Below, one piece after another: positions 1 to 12,700 of a DNA stretch of 64,000 nt. A model generated the notes under the pieces. The model was not told where the DNA came from. It worked only from the letters and a program-made list of their open reading frames with translations, and ran no database searches. Both the position numbers and the translations under genes were made by a program. Source of the DNA: Trichobilharzia szidati (taxonomy: Eukaryota > Platyhelminthes > Trematoda > Strigeidida > Schistosomatidae). Location of the stretch: contig OX235279.1 of the NCBI GenBank assembly GCA_944472155.2, positions 137,550,920 through 137,614,919 of the forward strand. The letters run 5' to 3'. Numbering within the stretch: the stretch's first letter is position 1; each line of letters begins with the position of its first letter.

Positions 1-60
1 AGAGTTGAAATACAAACGTCAGTTACCTTGCACTTTAACTTGTTTACTTATTCGTAATAC

Positions 61-86
61 ATATATATATATATATATATATATAA
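61..86. repeat. (AT)n microsatellite
   Basis: Uninterrupted TA/AT dinucleotide run. Other long (AT)n tracts in the window lie at about 2519-2540, 25495-25528, 34101-34128, 38083-38124, 39420-39442, 42487-42505, 43137-43181, 47369-47410 and 60608-60630. Confidence 0.95.
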
Positions 87-639
87 GTGGTTTTGTTATT
101 GTTGCTGTTACAGTTCATTATTATTATTATTATTCCCTCTATGTTTCGAAATGTATGTAAATAACCTCTTTCCACATGTTATCGTTTGATAATAGGAGAC
201 ACGTGCCTACCTAAAGATATGCACGCATACATGTACAGTATAAACATTAGTAGACAAAGAAATGGAATTCTCTTTCCTACATTTAATCACCTAGGCATTC
301 ATTCCTAAACGTATCTCTAAATGATTATGCACTTCTATTCATTTTTATACTTTTTTCAAAAAGTTTTGAGGTTATTGTGTACTTGTATGATAGAAATGTT
401 ATACTAGAATTATAAAAAAAAATTTACTAAGAGAAAAAGTGAATGACGGGAAAAAATCGCAAGCTTAACTTATTATATTTTTGGTGAATGCATGCTGACA
501 GTGAATCCGATCAATATTCCTTTTCTGTTTATTATATGCATAGTATTTTAGAAAAACATGAATCTTTACCCCCAGTCTTCATCACTTCTTGTTTTGTTTT
601 AACTGATAATAGATTGAAGTTAAGTGGTTGAAAGCAATC

Positions 640-755
640 GTAAGGCAGTTTTCGACCTGGATTTCGCGCCTATCGGCACTCATCAACAAAGCGGTTGTGG
701 AATCTTGAAGGAAGTAATGTCAGAGACGTTACCACTGAGCTATTCTGACTGCCTA
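640..755 (-). repeat. tRNA-like SINE head (third type), weak
   Basis: On the minus strand the sequence contains TAGCTCAGTGG, a perfect match to the Pol III A-box consensus, in the position of a tRNA D arm. About 80 bases further on is a B-box-like GGTCGAAAAC. No other copy was found in the window, so it may be a decayed tRNA pseudogene or a SINE head. The evidence is the A box alone. Confidence 0.3.
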
Positions 756-1419
756 TAGGACTGTAATGATTACACTGACGGACACTACTGCTATTATTTT
801 AAGCAGTGAATTTATCATACCAATTATCGTAATAGTAGTTCCACTTCTCTTTAGTAAGCTTTGTATTGAATGAAACAAGAGTTCTAGATTCCTCTGATAT
901 TCACTAGTCTGATGCTAACGGATTTCTTTTAATTTCGGTACGTGTGTAGACACTGGTGTATAATGCTAGGTGATATTACTGTTCCAGCTTAAATTACAGT
1001 CATTTCGAGCAGAAATTGTGGTAAGATTCGAGCCTTTCTTTCTCAAGCATTCTTTTACAAAATATGACCACTTTGTTAAAATGTAATCCTACATTAATTG
1101 TGTTGGTTTGATGTAACACCGATGCGATACAGTATTATTTACTGAATGTTCTTGATGTGTTCATAGGCAATGCATTATACCTAAAACTCTACACAGTAAA
1201 TGATACGGTGTCATATTACGTTTCATCGAATAAACATGACGAATGTCGACTTATTGTGGTATAGCATCCTTTTCACCGTCGTCTCCCCGTAAAAATTAAG
1301 TAAATTCATTGTAGTATTCATTGAGAACTAACATAAGAATAGAAGCGGTTGAATACCAACTAAAAGGCTGATTTCCACCCGTTTGAAATTATTTAGAAGT
1401 GTACAATCACAACTGTCCA

Positions 1420-1487
1420 GTACTTCCAGGTTTTCCAATGTCACTCAAACTGACGTCAGCTCATGATGAAGTCCTCCAGACCTTATC
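1420..1487 (+). repeat. SINE B fragment (3' part)
   Basis: Matches the 3' half of SINE B as seen at 29924-30147: a CTGTCCAGTACT motif followed by a GACGTCAGCTCATGATGAA block. The head is missing. Confidence 0.6.
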
Positions 1488-2167
1488 ATTATATTTGTTT
1501 AATATTTGAGTCAGTTTATCACCTTATCTAGTGTATTCCGTTGATTTTTATTGTCATCGCTTTTTTTCATTCACTATGTATTGTAAAACTGCAAATGAAA
1601 CAATCTGCTAATTTAGAAATTCTTATTTTTCATCTATCAGTTAGAGTATTTTTATACGAATTCTTTTAATATCTATCGGTGCATTTTTATACAATATCTT
1701 AGAATGTGTTGGGAATGTCTTGTAATCATTCCGCATATTCTGTCAATTGTAGTCGGTTATTGTACTTTCGGGTATTATTCTTGTTTTATCAAGTGTTATT
1801 TATTTTGTAATATTATTACTAATTTTTAGTCACTAATATGTGCTTTTTTTGCATTGTAAATTGTTGTCCCAATCATCATTTTCAGAAATTGGTATGAATG
1901 ACTCCGTATCTTTTGTATGAACTCTGTCTTAAATTAATGGTTTCACTCTGCATTGTTTTAATCTTTCTCAAAATAATGAAGCGTTCTCATAATACCTTAA
2001 TTGAATTGTAAAATAAATAAACGATCATTTTATCATAGTCTATAAACAGAACTCTAGGTTAATTTAAACTTAGACATTTGGTTAATTATACTTAAAAATA
2101 TGTATGAATTCATTGTGTTCTGGTTTATAATAAATGATATGTATTAACGGGAATACATATATATGTC

Positions 2168-2352
2168 AGCAGTCCGATTGTTAAGGGCCCTTCAGCCAGG
2201 CAGGAGGTCCCGGCTTGATTCCTAGTTGACTCACTGTTTAGACCCCGTGTCGCTGCCAGTCAACCAGGGATGGTTAAGTGTGAGAGTAGCAACCCCACCC
2301 AGTAAAAAGCCACAACACCACTACTTATGAAACTTCAAAGCATGAAGCCCTA
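2168..2352 (+). repeat. SINE A copy (diverged head, shared tail)
   Basis: The head has a tRNA-like layout with B-box-like GGCTTGATTCC. The body matches other SINE A copies (AGTAGCAACCCCACCCAGTA), and the end reaches the GAAGCCCTAT tail. A Penelope-type terminal repeat starts directly at 2353, so the SINE tail is cut off at that junction. Confidence 0.6.
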
Positions 2353-2632
2353 TTGATATAGGTATAAAACTTGGGCACTGTGGTGGAGCATAACTCCATT
2401 ATGGATAAAATTTTATTTTGATAAATCACACAGTTTTTTGTTACACAGTAATATTAACTGATGACGTTTCGAGCACAAATTATTGCTCATAATCATATCA
2501 AGTTACTCACACAACTTTATATATATATATATATATATAAATGAAGGAAAAAGTTGTGTGAGTAACTTGATATGATTATGAGCAATAATTTGTGCTCGAA
2601 ACGTCATCAGTTAATATTACTGTGTAACACTT
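2353..2632. repeat. Penelope-type terminal repeat, palindromic pair around an (AT)n centre
   Basis: The left arm (about 2380-2518) reads forward: GGATAAAATTTTATTTTGAT, then CTGATGACGTTTCGAGCAC, then TTGCTCATAATCATATC. The right arm (about 2548-2630) is its inverted copy. An (AT)n tract lies at the centre. The same arms flank a GIY-YIG coding fragment at 13104-13902, which links this repeat to Penelope-like elements. No coding core remains here. Confidence 0.7.
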
Positions 2633-2819
2633 CAAAGTCGTCTACAGAGTAAAAAGTAGTCTCCCTAAAGGTGTACGAATCAGACTTCTTCATACTGCAG
2701 AAGCAATGGCAATTCACTTGCTAAGTCCTGAACTCTGCATACAGAAGAAGTTCGTTCAATCACTACACTTACAATGGACGTAATCCATCTTATTAGCCGA
2801 CAAGTAAATTCTACCTAAT

Positions 2820-3300
2820 CTTTTCTTCTGTCTCTTCATTAGTATTATTTTGCCTTCTCAATTGTAATATTTTACATTTTCAACTTTCTTGTTCTCTACC
2901 CCCACCCCAATTCAATTTCTACACCTCACTACCACTGTTACTGACTTGAACATCGCTCAGTTTCTAGTCCTTTATGTTACGTCATCCAACTTATTCACTC
3001 AATTCCACTTCTACTTAATCTCTACCTGTAATTACCTCTGTTGCTATCCTGACCTAAGTTGTAACATTTTAGTCAATTATATGACGTCATCTAGCTTACT
3101 AACTCAATCTTACTTTAGTTGCTGTCTGATTAACTTTTTCTCTATACTACATCATTCTTGCATTAACTAATCAATTATCTAAACTTGACAAACCTCATGT
3201 ACACACACACACACACAAATAATTATATATAAATGCGACTGTACAGCTATGTGAATGAATTCGCCGAAAAGAGTCTCTTCGCTGAATGTCTTCTCTTTTT
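2820..3300 (+). repeat. Foldback element, single (right) arm
   Basis: The 3' end (CTGTACAGCTATGTGAATG, then GAATTCGCCGAAAAGAGTC, then TCTTCGCTGAA at 3240-3284) matches the right terminus of the foldback element at 21370-21959. The upstream part carries diverged versions of the same arm (stretches like ACGTCATCCAACTTATTCAC). No matching left arm was found. The 93-codon reading frame here is non-coding in character. Confidence 0.6.
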
Positions 3301-3565
3301 CATATGACTGTGATTTATCAAAATAAAATCTTATCCATAATGGTTGAATACTATTGATTATATATATATATAAATTCCCAATAAGTCTCGATCAAGAGTA
3401 GCAAAAGGTTGTTCCAAGTGGGTAACGAATTTTTGTCTGAAGGCAATAAATAATTTATTTTTCATATTTCCTTTTTCGTTTGCTCTTCTCGTTGCCTGTT
3501 TCTACCAATTTTTTTTTTTACTGTTAATGGCATTATTTGTTGTTTTTTCTTTTTGTTTTCTTCAG

Positions 3566-3764
3566 GGTATCGGTGGTGGAAGTTATGGATTTGAAGTTGA
3601 TTGGTGGGCGTTAGGTGTAGTAATATATGAAATGCTTTATGGTGTTACACCATTTTATTCAGAAACACTAGTGAATACTTATGCACATATTATGAATCAT
3701 GAAACTTATTTAAAATTCCCTGAAAATGTCAGTGTTTCTGACTCTTGTTTAGATTTTATGAAAA
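3566..3764 (+). CDS. ROCK: ROCK exon 1 in window: kinase C-lobe
   Basis: Residues 1-66. The exon opens after a pyrimidine-rich tract ending TTCAG and closes at AAAA|GTAAGT. It encodes the stretch after the APE/SPE motif. The YGFEVDWWALGVVIYEML segment holds the invariant subdomain IX Asp, and TPFYSETLVNTYAHIMNHE is the AGC-family continuation; both align with human ROCK (YGRECDWWSVGVFLYEML and TPFYADSLVGTYSKIMDHK). The upstream ORF residues are intron read-through. The exon ends in phase 1, and its last A joins AT of the next exon to give Asn. Confidence 0.93.
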
Positions 3765-6700
3765 GTAAGTCATTTTCTTACATGCTGTTTCACTTTCTAC
3801 CTGTGCTATTGTTTTCAGCTTATATCTATTTAACTTTTTAAGCCTACTCGAGTTCTTGTAGAAAGTGTCAACTTTTTGTTTGGTTATATGAGGACTGGCG
3901 AAATTTTAAGTAGTCACAAAAATGCGTCAATCGGTAAATCCAATATGGCTTTATACTTTTTAATGTGGGTAAAGGAGAATGATGTTCCTTAGGAGGGCTT
4001 CGTGTTATTTTGGGAGTGTGTGGGCGGTTGTTACATCCCGGCTGCCCACACCGTGGAAGTTGATTGATTCTTCGGGTACTTGGAACAGAAAGAGATTTAG
4101 TGTTGCCTGACCGCAGAGCCCAGGGGACAACTGCTTGTGGCCGCTCACACACGGCTTGTATGAACTGGTTTTCGGATTGGTTCTGTATCAGTAAACTTAC
4201 CACCAGTTGCTGACAACCCTTGGGTAAGTCCGGATGTAAAATTGTTGCGGTCTACCTTTTCTAACCCCATCTCTCCAAAGTGGAGAGACAGCATGCTGGT
4301 CATCTACCGGAAACACCCTACTGCTGTTACATCCCTGTTCTCCAACAGTTCGACTTTGACCACAGACCCCCAGCATAGTGTAAAACAAAAAATTCTTTCA
4401 CTATGCCGGTAACCGCTTTTAGTCTAATCGCTATCCTAACAACCTTCCTTGCATAGCAGGACCTACAGGAACAGTAGTTCCAGTCAGTGTTGCTTGTCGG
4501 GTCATTGCGATGTGCAAGCCCAACCAACACGTCAAGGTAGCAGCTATCGGTCTTTTGAATCTCTTTTTACTCTCTTCACTTGCTTTGTGTGCTAAGGGAA
4601 GTGTGGCGACTCGAACTGCTGTACATCGGTGCAAAGTTCTATGTTGAAACGAGTCAGTCAGTTATACTTTTAAATGGTTCATTTTTCTCATGTTTGAGTA
4701 GTTGTGAGCGCAATAATCTGCTGTCTCCAACATTGCACACACACACACATTGAGCACTTGGCAATATGGCAATATGTAGAGGTTTTCATATATATTTGCT
4801 TCTTCTTAATTGTTACCCTTTGTGGGATGTGTATGTTCATCATTTGAAAAGTTTGTTTAGTTGATCCCACTGTTACTCTATGCATGATTGATTGATTGTT
4901 GTTTGTATCTCAGTATTGAAATAATAACGAGTTCAGTAGAATCTGTGGATATGAAGCTTTTATTTTATGAACAAGCACACAATAAGATAAACATTATCAC
5001 TATAAAACTTGCATTTACTATGTCGCACTTCTAGTTGTCATGCTTAACACCTGTTTGGTACTAATAATAAGTCGAAAAGCAGCAGATCAATGATTGATAA
5101 CATGTTCATCCAGTAATTTGACAGTTTTCCGCTCGTTTCTTCTTTGAGTCGTTGTTTATCGCTGTTATAGAGTCTTAAAGTTAGAGAAGTTTGGTATTCA
5201 GTGCATCTTGTTTTTTTCTTCTTAATGATTCTTTTAACTGGTGTTAGTTTGTGAGAAAGTTCCTATTGAAACTAATCAAATCTCTAGAAATTTAACATTT
5301 GAATAATTAATATTCGTTATGTAGTTAGCTCATTTTCAATAGTAAGGTTGTATTTGTTGGAATACAAGTCAGCAGCTACCTATGCAAGCATAATTTAAAT
5401 GATCTAGTAAAACTGTGTATTCAAATATAAAAAAAAAACTCGTTGAAATAAGCAACATCTGACAAATAACAGCTCAAGACTTCTGCGTATTAGTACCTAT
5501 TGAACTGAATATGTTACAGGAGCTTAATAGTTAAGTTCGACTGCATATCTATTGTTCACTCGATAGATATTCTAATAGTTTTACTACTTTTCAAGCTGAG
5601 TTTTGTTGGCGAGGCTTTCGAAGTATGTTGGGGGTGAAAAGTAAAGATTGCTTTGATTGATTGACGTCTGATTTCTGTCTGCATTTTGATTCATTTTGTG
5701 CTCCTTCTATTTGATGTGTCTTTAGTGCTTTGAACCGTTGATGCTTATATCTGATAAAATCTTTTTTTTGTGTGTGTGTGTGTTATATTAACATTCACAG
5801 ATCAGTTCTTATTTGATTTGCGTTGAATAACCTCGGTTTTACTTCATCTTATATTTTCTCGCTTTGAGAGTTTCACTGTTTCTCTCAAGTAGCCTTATTT
5901 GTTTTATGAGGTCGTATAGCTTTTAAAATATTGGAATGAATTCGCCGAAAAGAGTCTCTTTGCTGAACGCCCTCTTTTCTTTTATATGACTGAATGGGGA
6001 TTTTCAAGTTATTTAAAATATTTCACATCTTGTAGATGACCAGTTCATTAAAACAAGGAATGTTTTTTTGCGTACTCCTACTTGGCGCCCAATTTCTAAC
6101 ATAACTATTAGATTAAATCATGCTTAAAATTGATGTGAATCTGTCTACTTATCACTTTTTTTAGTACTATCTTACTAAGCTAAGTGGAACACTCTTGTAG
6201 TAGACTATGTTGTTACTAGTCAGTCTGGATAAAATGTCCTAATCTGTCTTGGCGACACATATGAACTGAATCAAATCATTTGAATGAGTTAGATGTTTAG
6301 TTGTAGCAGCATAATTTCACTTTTATTACGACAATCAGCTGTCATATTATTCCTTTATTTTTTCATATAAAATACTTATTATTGTTATTCATTGTATTCC
6401 TTTACGTTCCCAGTGGAACATAGGGCTTCAAGCTAGAGCTTTAAAGTTTACTCGGCAGTGGTGCTTATTTTTACTGGATGGAGTTGCTAGCCTCATGGCC
6501 AACTTTCCCTCTTTACCAGTCTTATTCCTTGCTTATTGAGATAAAGGGGTGTGTTGGCCGGGGGTTGAACCCCGAACCACATAATTGGTTGGCGAGCATT
6601 CTACCGCTGTGCCACCGACGCACTATATAATACTTTTAGATGTCTATGAAACTATAATATAAATTTAGATGGAAGCAATAATTTGCGCAAGATGGGTCGT

Positions 6701-9700
6701 ATTTTCCCCCAATAGCTGAAAATATCTAGTATCGAGGGCAATTATTATTATTAGGTAAAAAAGAAAAAAGAAGTTAAGCCAATAGATCACTTCTCTAATC
6801 TACTTTTCTTCTCGAACTGATCTCACTCCCCTTGTACACAATTCTTCTCTGTTGGATTATATAACATTTTCACTAATCAAACTGGATTACTTGTCATTTA
6901 TTTATTTACCTTAGAACAACATCAAGTTTTATAGTTAAATTATGTTTTCATAATTTTGCCTTTAGTGTATCCAGATAAATAAGGATCAAAATAAGTATGC
7001 AAATTTGATGAGTACAAATAAGAGAGAAAAAGAGATTGAAAATTTTGCTCAACAAAAAATATTTATATGTAGCCTATATACTTTAAAAAAAAATAGTTAC
7101 CTTTATTCACTGAATTCTGGCTTACAGTTTTATTCTTTAGTCGTGTGTACTTATGAGCTATTAGTATTAATGTTAATCAGCTGATCGTGTATACTTCAGC
7201 TAGTAATTGAAAATTATTTGCACCTTAAGGCTACCATCACATGAGCAGAGTATATTATAATACTGAAAAGAATGTAAGTATATATGCTATTGCCTTTGAT
7301 TAATTCAATCCCTTTTCTACACATTAGGGTTCAGTTAACAACAGTCCATAATCTGGTACAAAAGTTCGCCTATTTTTTGTGTTCTTTACTTGACTAAGTA
7401 GTAGACATCATGATTGAGTGAATAGTGATATAACTGATTGTATTCATGTATTTTTTCTCATTATTTTATGATAATGTTTTTTTTTTTTTGGTTTTGAAAA
7501 CAATGATGAAGCAATATGAACTAAGTGAAACTCTCTTGCAGTATACTGTGTTAGCCTAATCACCTGAGTAGACTAATGCGATTGTTTAAGTTTTATACTA
7601 CACAACTCACAGGATTTATCCAGCAACGATTGATAAGCTCACTGCAGACTTCACTTTCTTGACTAAGTCACAGACTTGTGACAGTGTGGATACCAAGAGA
7701 TGAACCACACAAAAATAATTAAACAACCATATATATCAGGAAAATAGGGATGGAATGAATAAGGCAAGCCATCCAGAAAGCAAGTAAGCATACTTGTCAC
7801 ATCAATCATCTTTCATTACTTCATGTTACTTTCAGAAAAGGGAGAAAGGAGGAAATCGAAGCATGTTCGCCGTTTATTACGATCGTTGGCTATATCTGAT
7901 GATGATTTGAGTCATTGATTCTTATTATCTCTCGAACCACACCCATGGAGTCGTGATGCACCAACAGATGCTAACGTGACACAACTATCATTCATCCCGA
8001 GGTGTCACGTTATGAACTGACCACCCTTATACTTATTCCACTCAGTCACAGCGCTAGCAGATAGTGAATGGCACGAGATCCAATTGGATGACATTTATAG
8101 GCATGTCCAAGCCACCAAAGTTGATGTTTCTAGGTAATGACACTCAATAAAAGATGACCTCCATTGTGTCCATACACACTTCCGGACGTAATCAGTTCTA
8201 CAGAGGCAGCGATGATCGAATATTCGGAGTCACCGAATTTTGTCAGCTCAGAGATGCCGTGTTTCACAGGCCAAGAGCAAGACTGTGTGAACCGGAACCT
8301 TGTAAATCTAGCCTTTGATGGCCATTCTGACGCGTGTGTAGCTGCAGGCTCTTGCCAATCTCGCAACAAAACAGCGCAAAGCACATACGATAGGTATAGA
8401 CACTGATCGCCAGCTGGTTAAGTGCTATTTAGTTCGACTGCACTTTATGGCACAGTAATATAATATCGTTTGGAGAAGTTTTTCTCCGACGAGCACATTC
8501 CCCTCTTTTCAGAGCTGTCTTCAGAGAATGTCACTAATAGCAGAGTTAAAGAGATATTGAGAGATTGGCAACTCTGCATTGAGAACAGTGGTGATATCAT
8601 GTCAGATACGTTTATTTGATTTGACACATTATTGATAAGCGGACGACGTTTCGAGCACAGTTTAATGCTCAGAAACAATAAATACTGTATCTAACTTGGA
8701 ATTGAATTCTACTACACTGCCCAAATTCTACATTAACAGTAGTTGAAACTGGTTGTATGCTGTCACTCTTAGGTGCCTAATACTACACTCATCTTCAACT
8801 AGTAGCTGTGTACATTCCTGGTGTGGCTAAACAGTGTAATATATTTAATACTCTCAAGAACAGTTCTTCTTGAGTACTGTCGTTCAGTTGCTTGTATAAT
8901 TCACAAGATATTAAAAATCAGTTTTAAGATGCTAGAATTGATAACAGCGTCTTAAATGCCAACTTTTGTGTACTGTATCCATACATAACTTCATTCGTCT
9001 TGTTAATCTTACGTTTTTCTTTCCAATATGTCTTCAATGTATTCTCTTCTTTTGTACTGCCGTTCTGTGTCGTTACTTAGACTGATGCACAGCCGTTATG
9101 TGTATCTGTCTGATTAAGATATCATTTCTACTCAGTTAAGATATAAGCTTTATACGTCATCTTGCAATCAGAGAGTGAAATTTTCGAAAATCTGAATTCA
9201 ACTCTCAGTCACTTCTTCATATTTTGCTTACATGAAAGTGAAAGAGCTTTTCGTTTGTTCTTTGTGTAGCATGCACTGTCATACGACCAAGGTGTTATTG
9301 AAATGAAGATAAATTCGCCTGTGATTTACCCATACATCCGAATCATAATCAACTGCTTATATATATAACAATCATTTAAATGTGTTTAACTGTGCATTCA
9401 CGATATAGTTAACCCTTTTTATCTACTAGATTGTGAGAAAAATATGTGTCAAGTAAATTTCATAAATCCCTTTTTATCCAGACTCTTTAATATAAAATTG
9501 CGAATATAAATTGTAAGAAACACGGATGAGTAAAATTACCATTCTAAATGGTATCAGCATTTTATGCATACAGTGTATGTTTTCTAAAAAGTATATGCTT
9601 ACTCTAACTGATTCATTTTATACTTTATTTAAGATCTTTTATGCGACCGCAGTACCAGATTAGGGAGTCAAAGTCGCACTTTAGATGAAGTGTACAACCA

Positions 9701-12700
9701 TCCTTGGTTCTCCGTCGACTGGATTCATTCACAACAGACCGATGGCAATGTGGATTCTATGGACGCTTCGATTGCTGATTGGACCTGGTCAAATATTCGT
9801 GCTTGTCGGGCACCTTTTCAGCCACATTTAACTAGCGATACAGACACATCCCATTTTCAACCAGAGACAGATGAAGAGGATGATGAATATGAGAATCAAA
9901 ATGCTCAGTTGAAAGATGAAAATAACAATGTGAAGCCTAAAGAAATGGTTAAAGGTGATTTTCCTGAGTCATCGTCTAGTGACCATAAGTATTCCGGTCG
10001 TTTTTCTGAACACATGTTGGATATTCCAGGAAGTCAACTTGTTTTTGCAGGTAATTGATTTTCTTCTTTCTTTATATCCGTAAATTGTGATATCTAAAAC
10101 TGTAGGAGTCACTACCATGATCCAGAATATACGTCTCGTTCTACTTTAGGTTTGCTAACAGAATTTACAAACTTTACAGTGAGCGTTTTATAATCTGAAT
10201 CTGATTTAAAGAAAAGATTTGTTGATGAGACATTTCGAATGGAATCTCAATGAAGTAACTGGTTATATATTTTGAACAGCATTTACGGTGTAGGCTATTT
10301 ATATTCTAATTAAAGCATTCTTCAAGCTTCTGTTGTCTGCAGTAGAGTTTAGAATTACCTTTAACTGTTCGAGAATTTCTTTCAAATTTCTTTTATTTTA
10401 TTCTTAAGCATTTATCCATCAAATAGTTGTTGTTTAATAGCACTTTGTAAGTTCAACAGATTATTTCATATCGATATTTACATCTGTAATGGTAAATGCT
10501 GAGCTGGTTTCTAAACAGTAAGGCTTTATAAACCCTATTATCTTCCAAATTCTTTCATTCCTTTTGAGTTCCAAGTGAAACAAAGGGCTTCAAGCTTTGA
10601 AGTTCCTGTAGCAGTATTTTTTTTACAGGGTGTGGTAGCGTACTGTAGAGCTATCCTTATCTGTTCCCCAGGCCTACTGTCTTTTATTAAAATAGGTGAG
10701 TTTCAGGTTCAGCCGGTAGTGGAACTTGCGTACTCAGATACTATTGTCAATACTTACATAATCGATATGTAAGTGCTTGAAAAAATATGTATGCATATTG
10801 AGTTGAAGACGATGCAGGTTAAGTGCAGTGAAGATGTTTGGTACATGAAACTTTGTAAAAAAAATATAACATCAAACAATTCTTTCTATTAATGAACTTG
10901 GAAAATTATAGAATAACAAATGTGCTAGGAAAATATGAGCTCATTCTTTATCATTTCTCAGTTTCTCCTGGCCACAGCCTGAACAGTACAAAAGTATAAT
11001 TTACATAAAGTCACATGATTTCATCATGAGTTGACATCGGTTAGTTCGACAACTGGAAAACCTAGGAGTACTGGACAGCTGTTGCGTCCTAGTTTGGGAA
11101 TCTCCATCAGTACACACCCACCTGGGTTTGAAAATACACTCGACATACACTAAATCCTTCTGTTATCTTCACAAACTTTTAAAGTGTAATAAACTCTTTG
11201 GAAATAGAAAAACATATTTTTCGAGTAGAGTTGATAGTCGTAATGTTTTTCACAAGTGATTCTTGATTTATACCTTCTTTATTTACTAGTTTAAATCTTG
11301 CATTTTATACGTAAGTGAGGTTACTGAATAATTTAATATGCCATAGTGTGTGCAGTTTTATAAGTTGATGTTTTAGCCCTACTACATCCTAGCTGATGTA
11401 ATTTACCGGTTGCAACGAAATAATACAACACAGAGGAATTCATTGGCACATAAGCAGTGTACGAATATATAGATGTTGGATTTGCGAGAGAACCATGTAT
11501 ATAGATTGTGTGTGATTGACATGCACACCGGAAGTCTAACTGCCAATGTACTTAGTGTCTTACTAGTACTACCTCAGTGAATTGAACGCATCACACTATC
11601 CTCTTCTCATTGCTTTCTTCTCAAATCCTATTACAGTCTGCAAAAATTATGAGTTAAAGAATTATTTTAATTGAGACCCCAGTTTATAATGTCATTGTCA
11701 TTGTGCTTATATCACTTTTTCACCATATATATTGATGAAAAATATGTTTTTTCACCTCCCATACTTTTTCTCCGATAGGTTTTTCATTTTCTTCCTCTCA
11801 TCCATATCATCTGGCTTTACTGAGTGGATTAAATTTACCATCATCATCAAAAGAATTAATTAATGGCAAAGCTGACTCCCTTCACGTTAGCAATATTAAT
11901 ACAACTGATAATCATCAACAAAAATCAGACAACGATGATATTAATAGTAAGAACCATTGTACTAAAAGTTGTGAAAGTATAAATCAATTAGTAAATAATG
12001 ATAAGGAAAGTAATTCCAATGAAGCTAAAATTAATCATGCAAATTGTGAATCACAGGTGGCTCGCTTACAAATGCAATTAGAAGATGCACTTTCATTGTC
12101 AGATACGCATTTAAGTGAAGTTAGTTCATTAACTCTTCAGCTAGAACAAACGAGTAAGTCTTAAACATTTGATGATTTGTCTTGTTTTTGTTTTTCTTTT
12201 ACTTAATTTCTTTTTGCTAAATTTTGGCTAGGTGTTTCAGTGATTGTCTGATTACAACTATGTTTAAAAAAATTCTTTTGCGTCCCGAGTGGAACATAGG
12301 GCTTCAAGCTAGAGTTTAGAAGCATCATTGGGGTTGCTAGCCTTATGCCCAACCTTCCCTTTTTGTCGGGTTTACAACCGGATAGGGTAGGTAAAGGTAT
12401 GTGCTGGCGGGGAATCGGGCCCAGACCACGTGCTCATGGTTAGCGAGCATTGTACCAATGAACCACCGACGCACAACTGGATGTTGAACAGTAAATCCAC
12501 TTGCAAGTGTTGTTGTTATAATTTAATTATCCTTGATTCCCAGATTATCATGAAGTAACTTCCTAACCAACTTAGCGAACCAAAGTAATAGGTTATTAGG
12601 CATGAGTTACTCGCATCTTGGGAGTTTTATTATTCCTAATATATAACCTCGCTTATCCATTTCACCTAACTTTAATGTTACCTGTGGCTTTTATCAGAGC

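Larger units (their letters stand above)
1..3565. other. Intron/upstream region of ROCK, repeat-bearing
   Basis: I see no exon here. The kinase exon with the DFG and activation-loop motifs must precede exon 1 and was not found in this stretch. From left to right it holds an (AT)n tract at 61-86, a weak tRNA-like segment around 640-755, a SINE B fragment at about 1420-1487, a SINE A copy at about 2168-2352, a Penelope terminal-repeat palindrome at 2353-2632, and one arm of a foldback element at about 2820-3300. The rest, notably 800-1400 and 1500-2160, is AT-rich with no recognisable content. Confidence 0.6.
3765..9633. other. ROCK intron 1
   Basis: 5.9 kb. It holds an unclassified repeat-like segment at about 3960-4550 that joins a LINE 3' terminus (about 4550-4670), a foldback terminus at about 5934-5990, a minus-strand SINE A at about 6410-6623, an unclassified dispersed repeat at about 7795-8410 and a Penelope terminal fragment at about 8640-8690. 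A (GT)n run lies near 5769-5782. The remaining stretches (4690-5930, 6630-7790, 8700-9630) are AT-rich and I see nothing identifiable in them. Confidence 0.8.
10051..11778. other. ROCK intron 2
   Basis: 1.7 kb. It holds a degraded minus-strand SINE A piece at about 10563-10710 and a minus-strand SINE B piece at about 11022-11130. The rest is AT-rich with nothing recognisable. Confidence 0.8.

Noticed and set aside
3566..10050. Citron kinase, MRCK or DMPK instead of ROCK
   Set aside because: The kinase C-lobe alone fits several AGC kinases, but the C1 domain inserted inside the PH domain, the absence of a CNH domain before the stop, and the QLEAEKHF rod block fit ROCK only.
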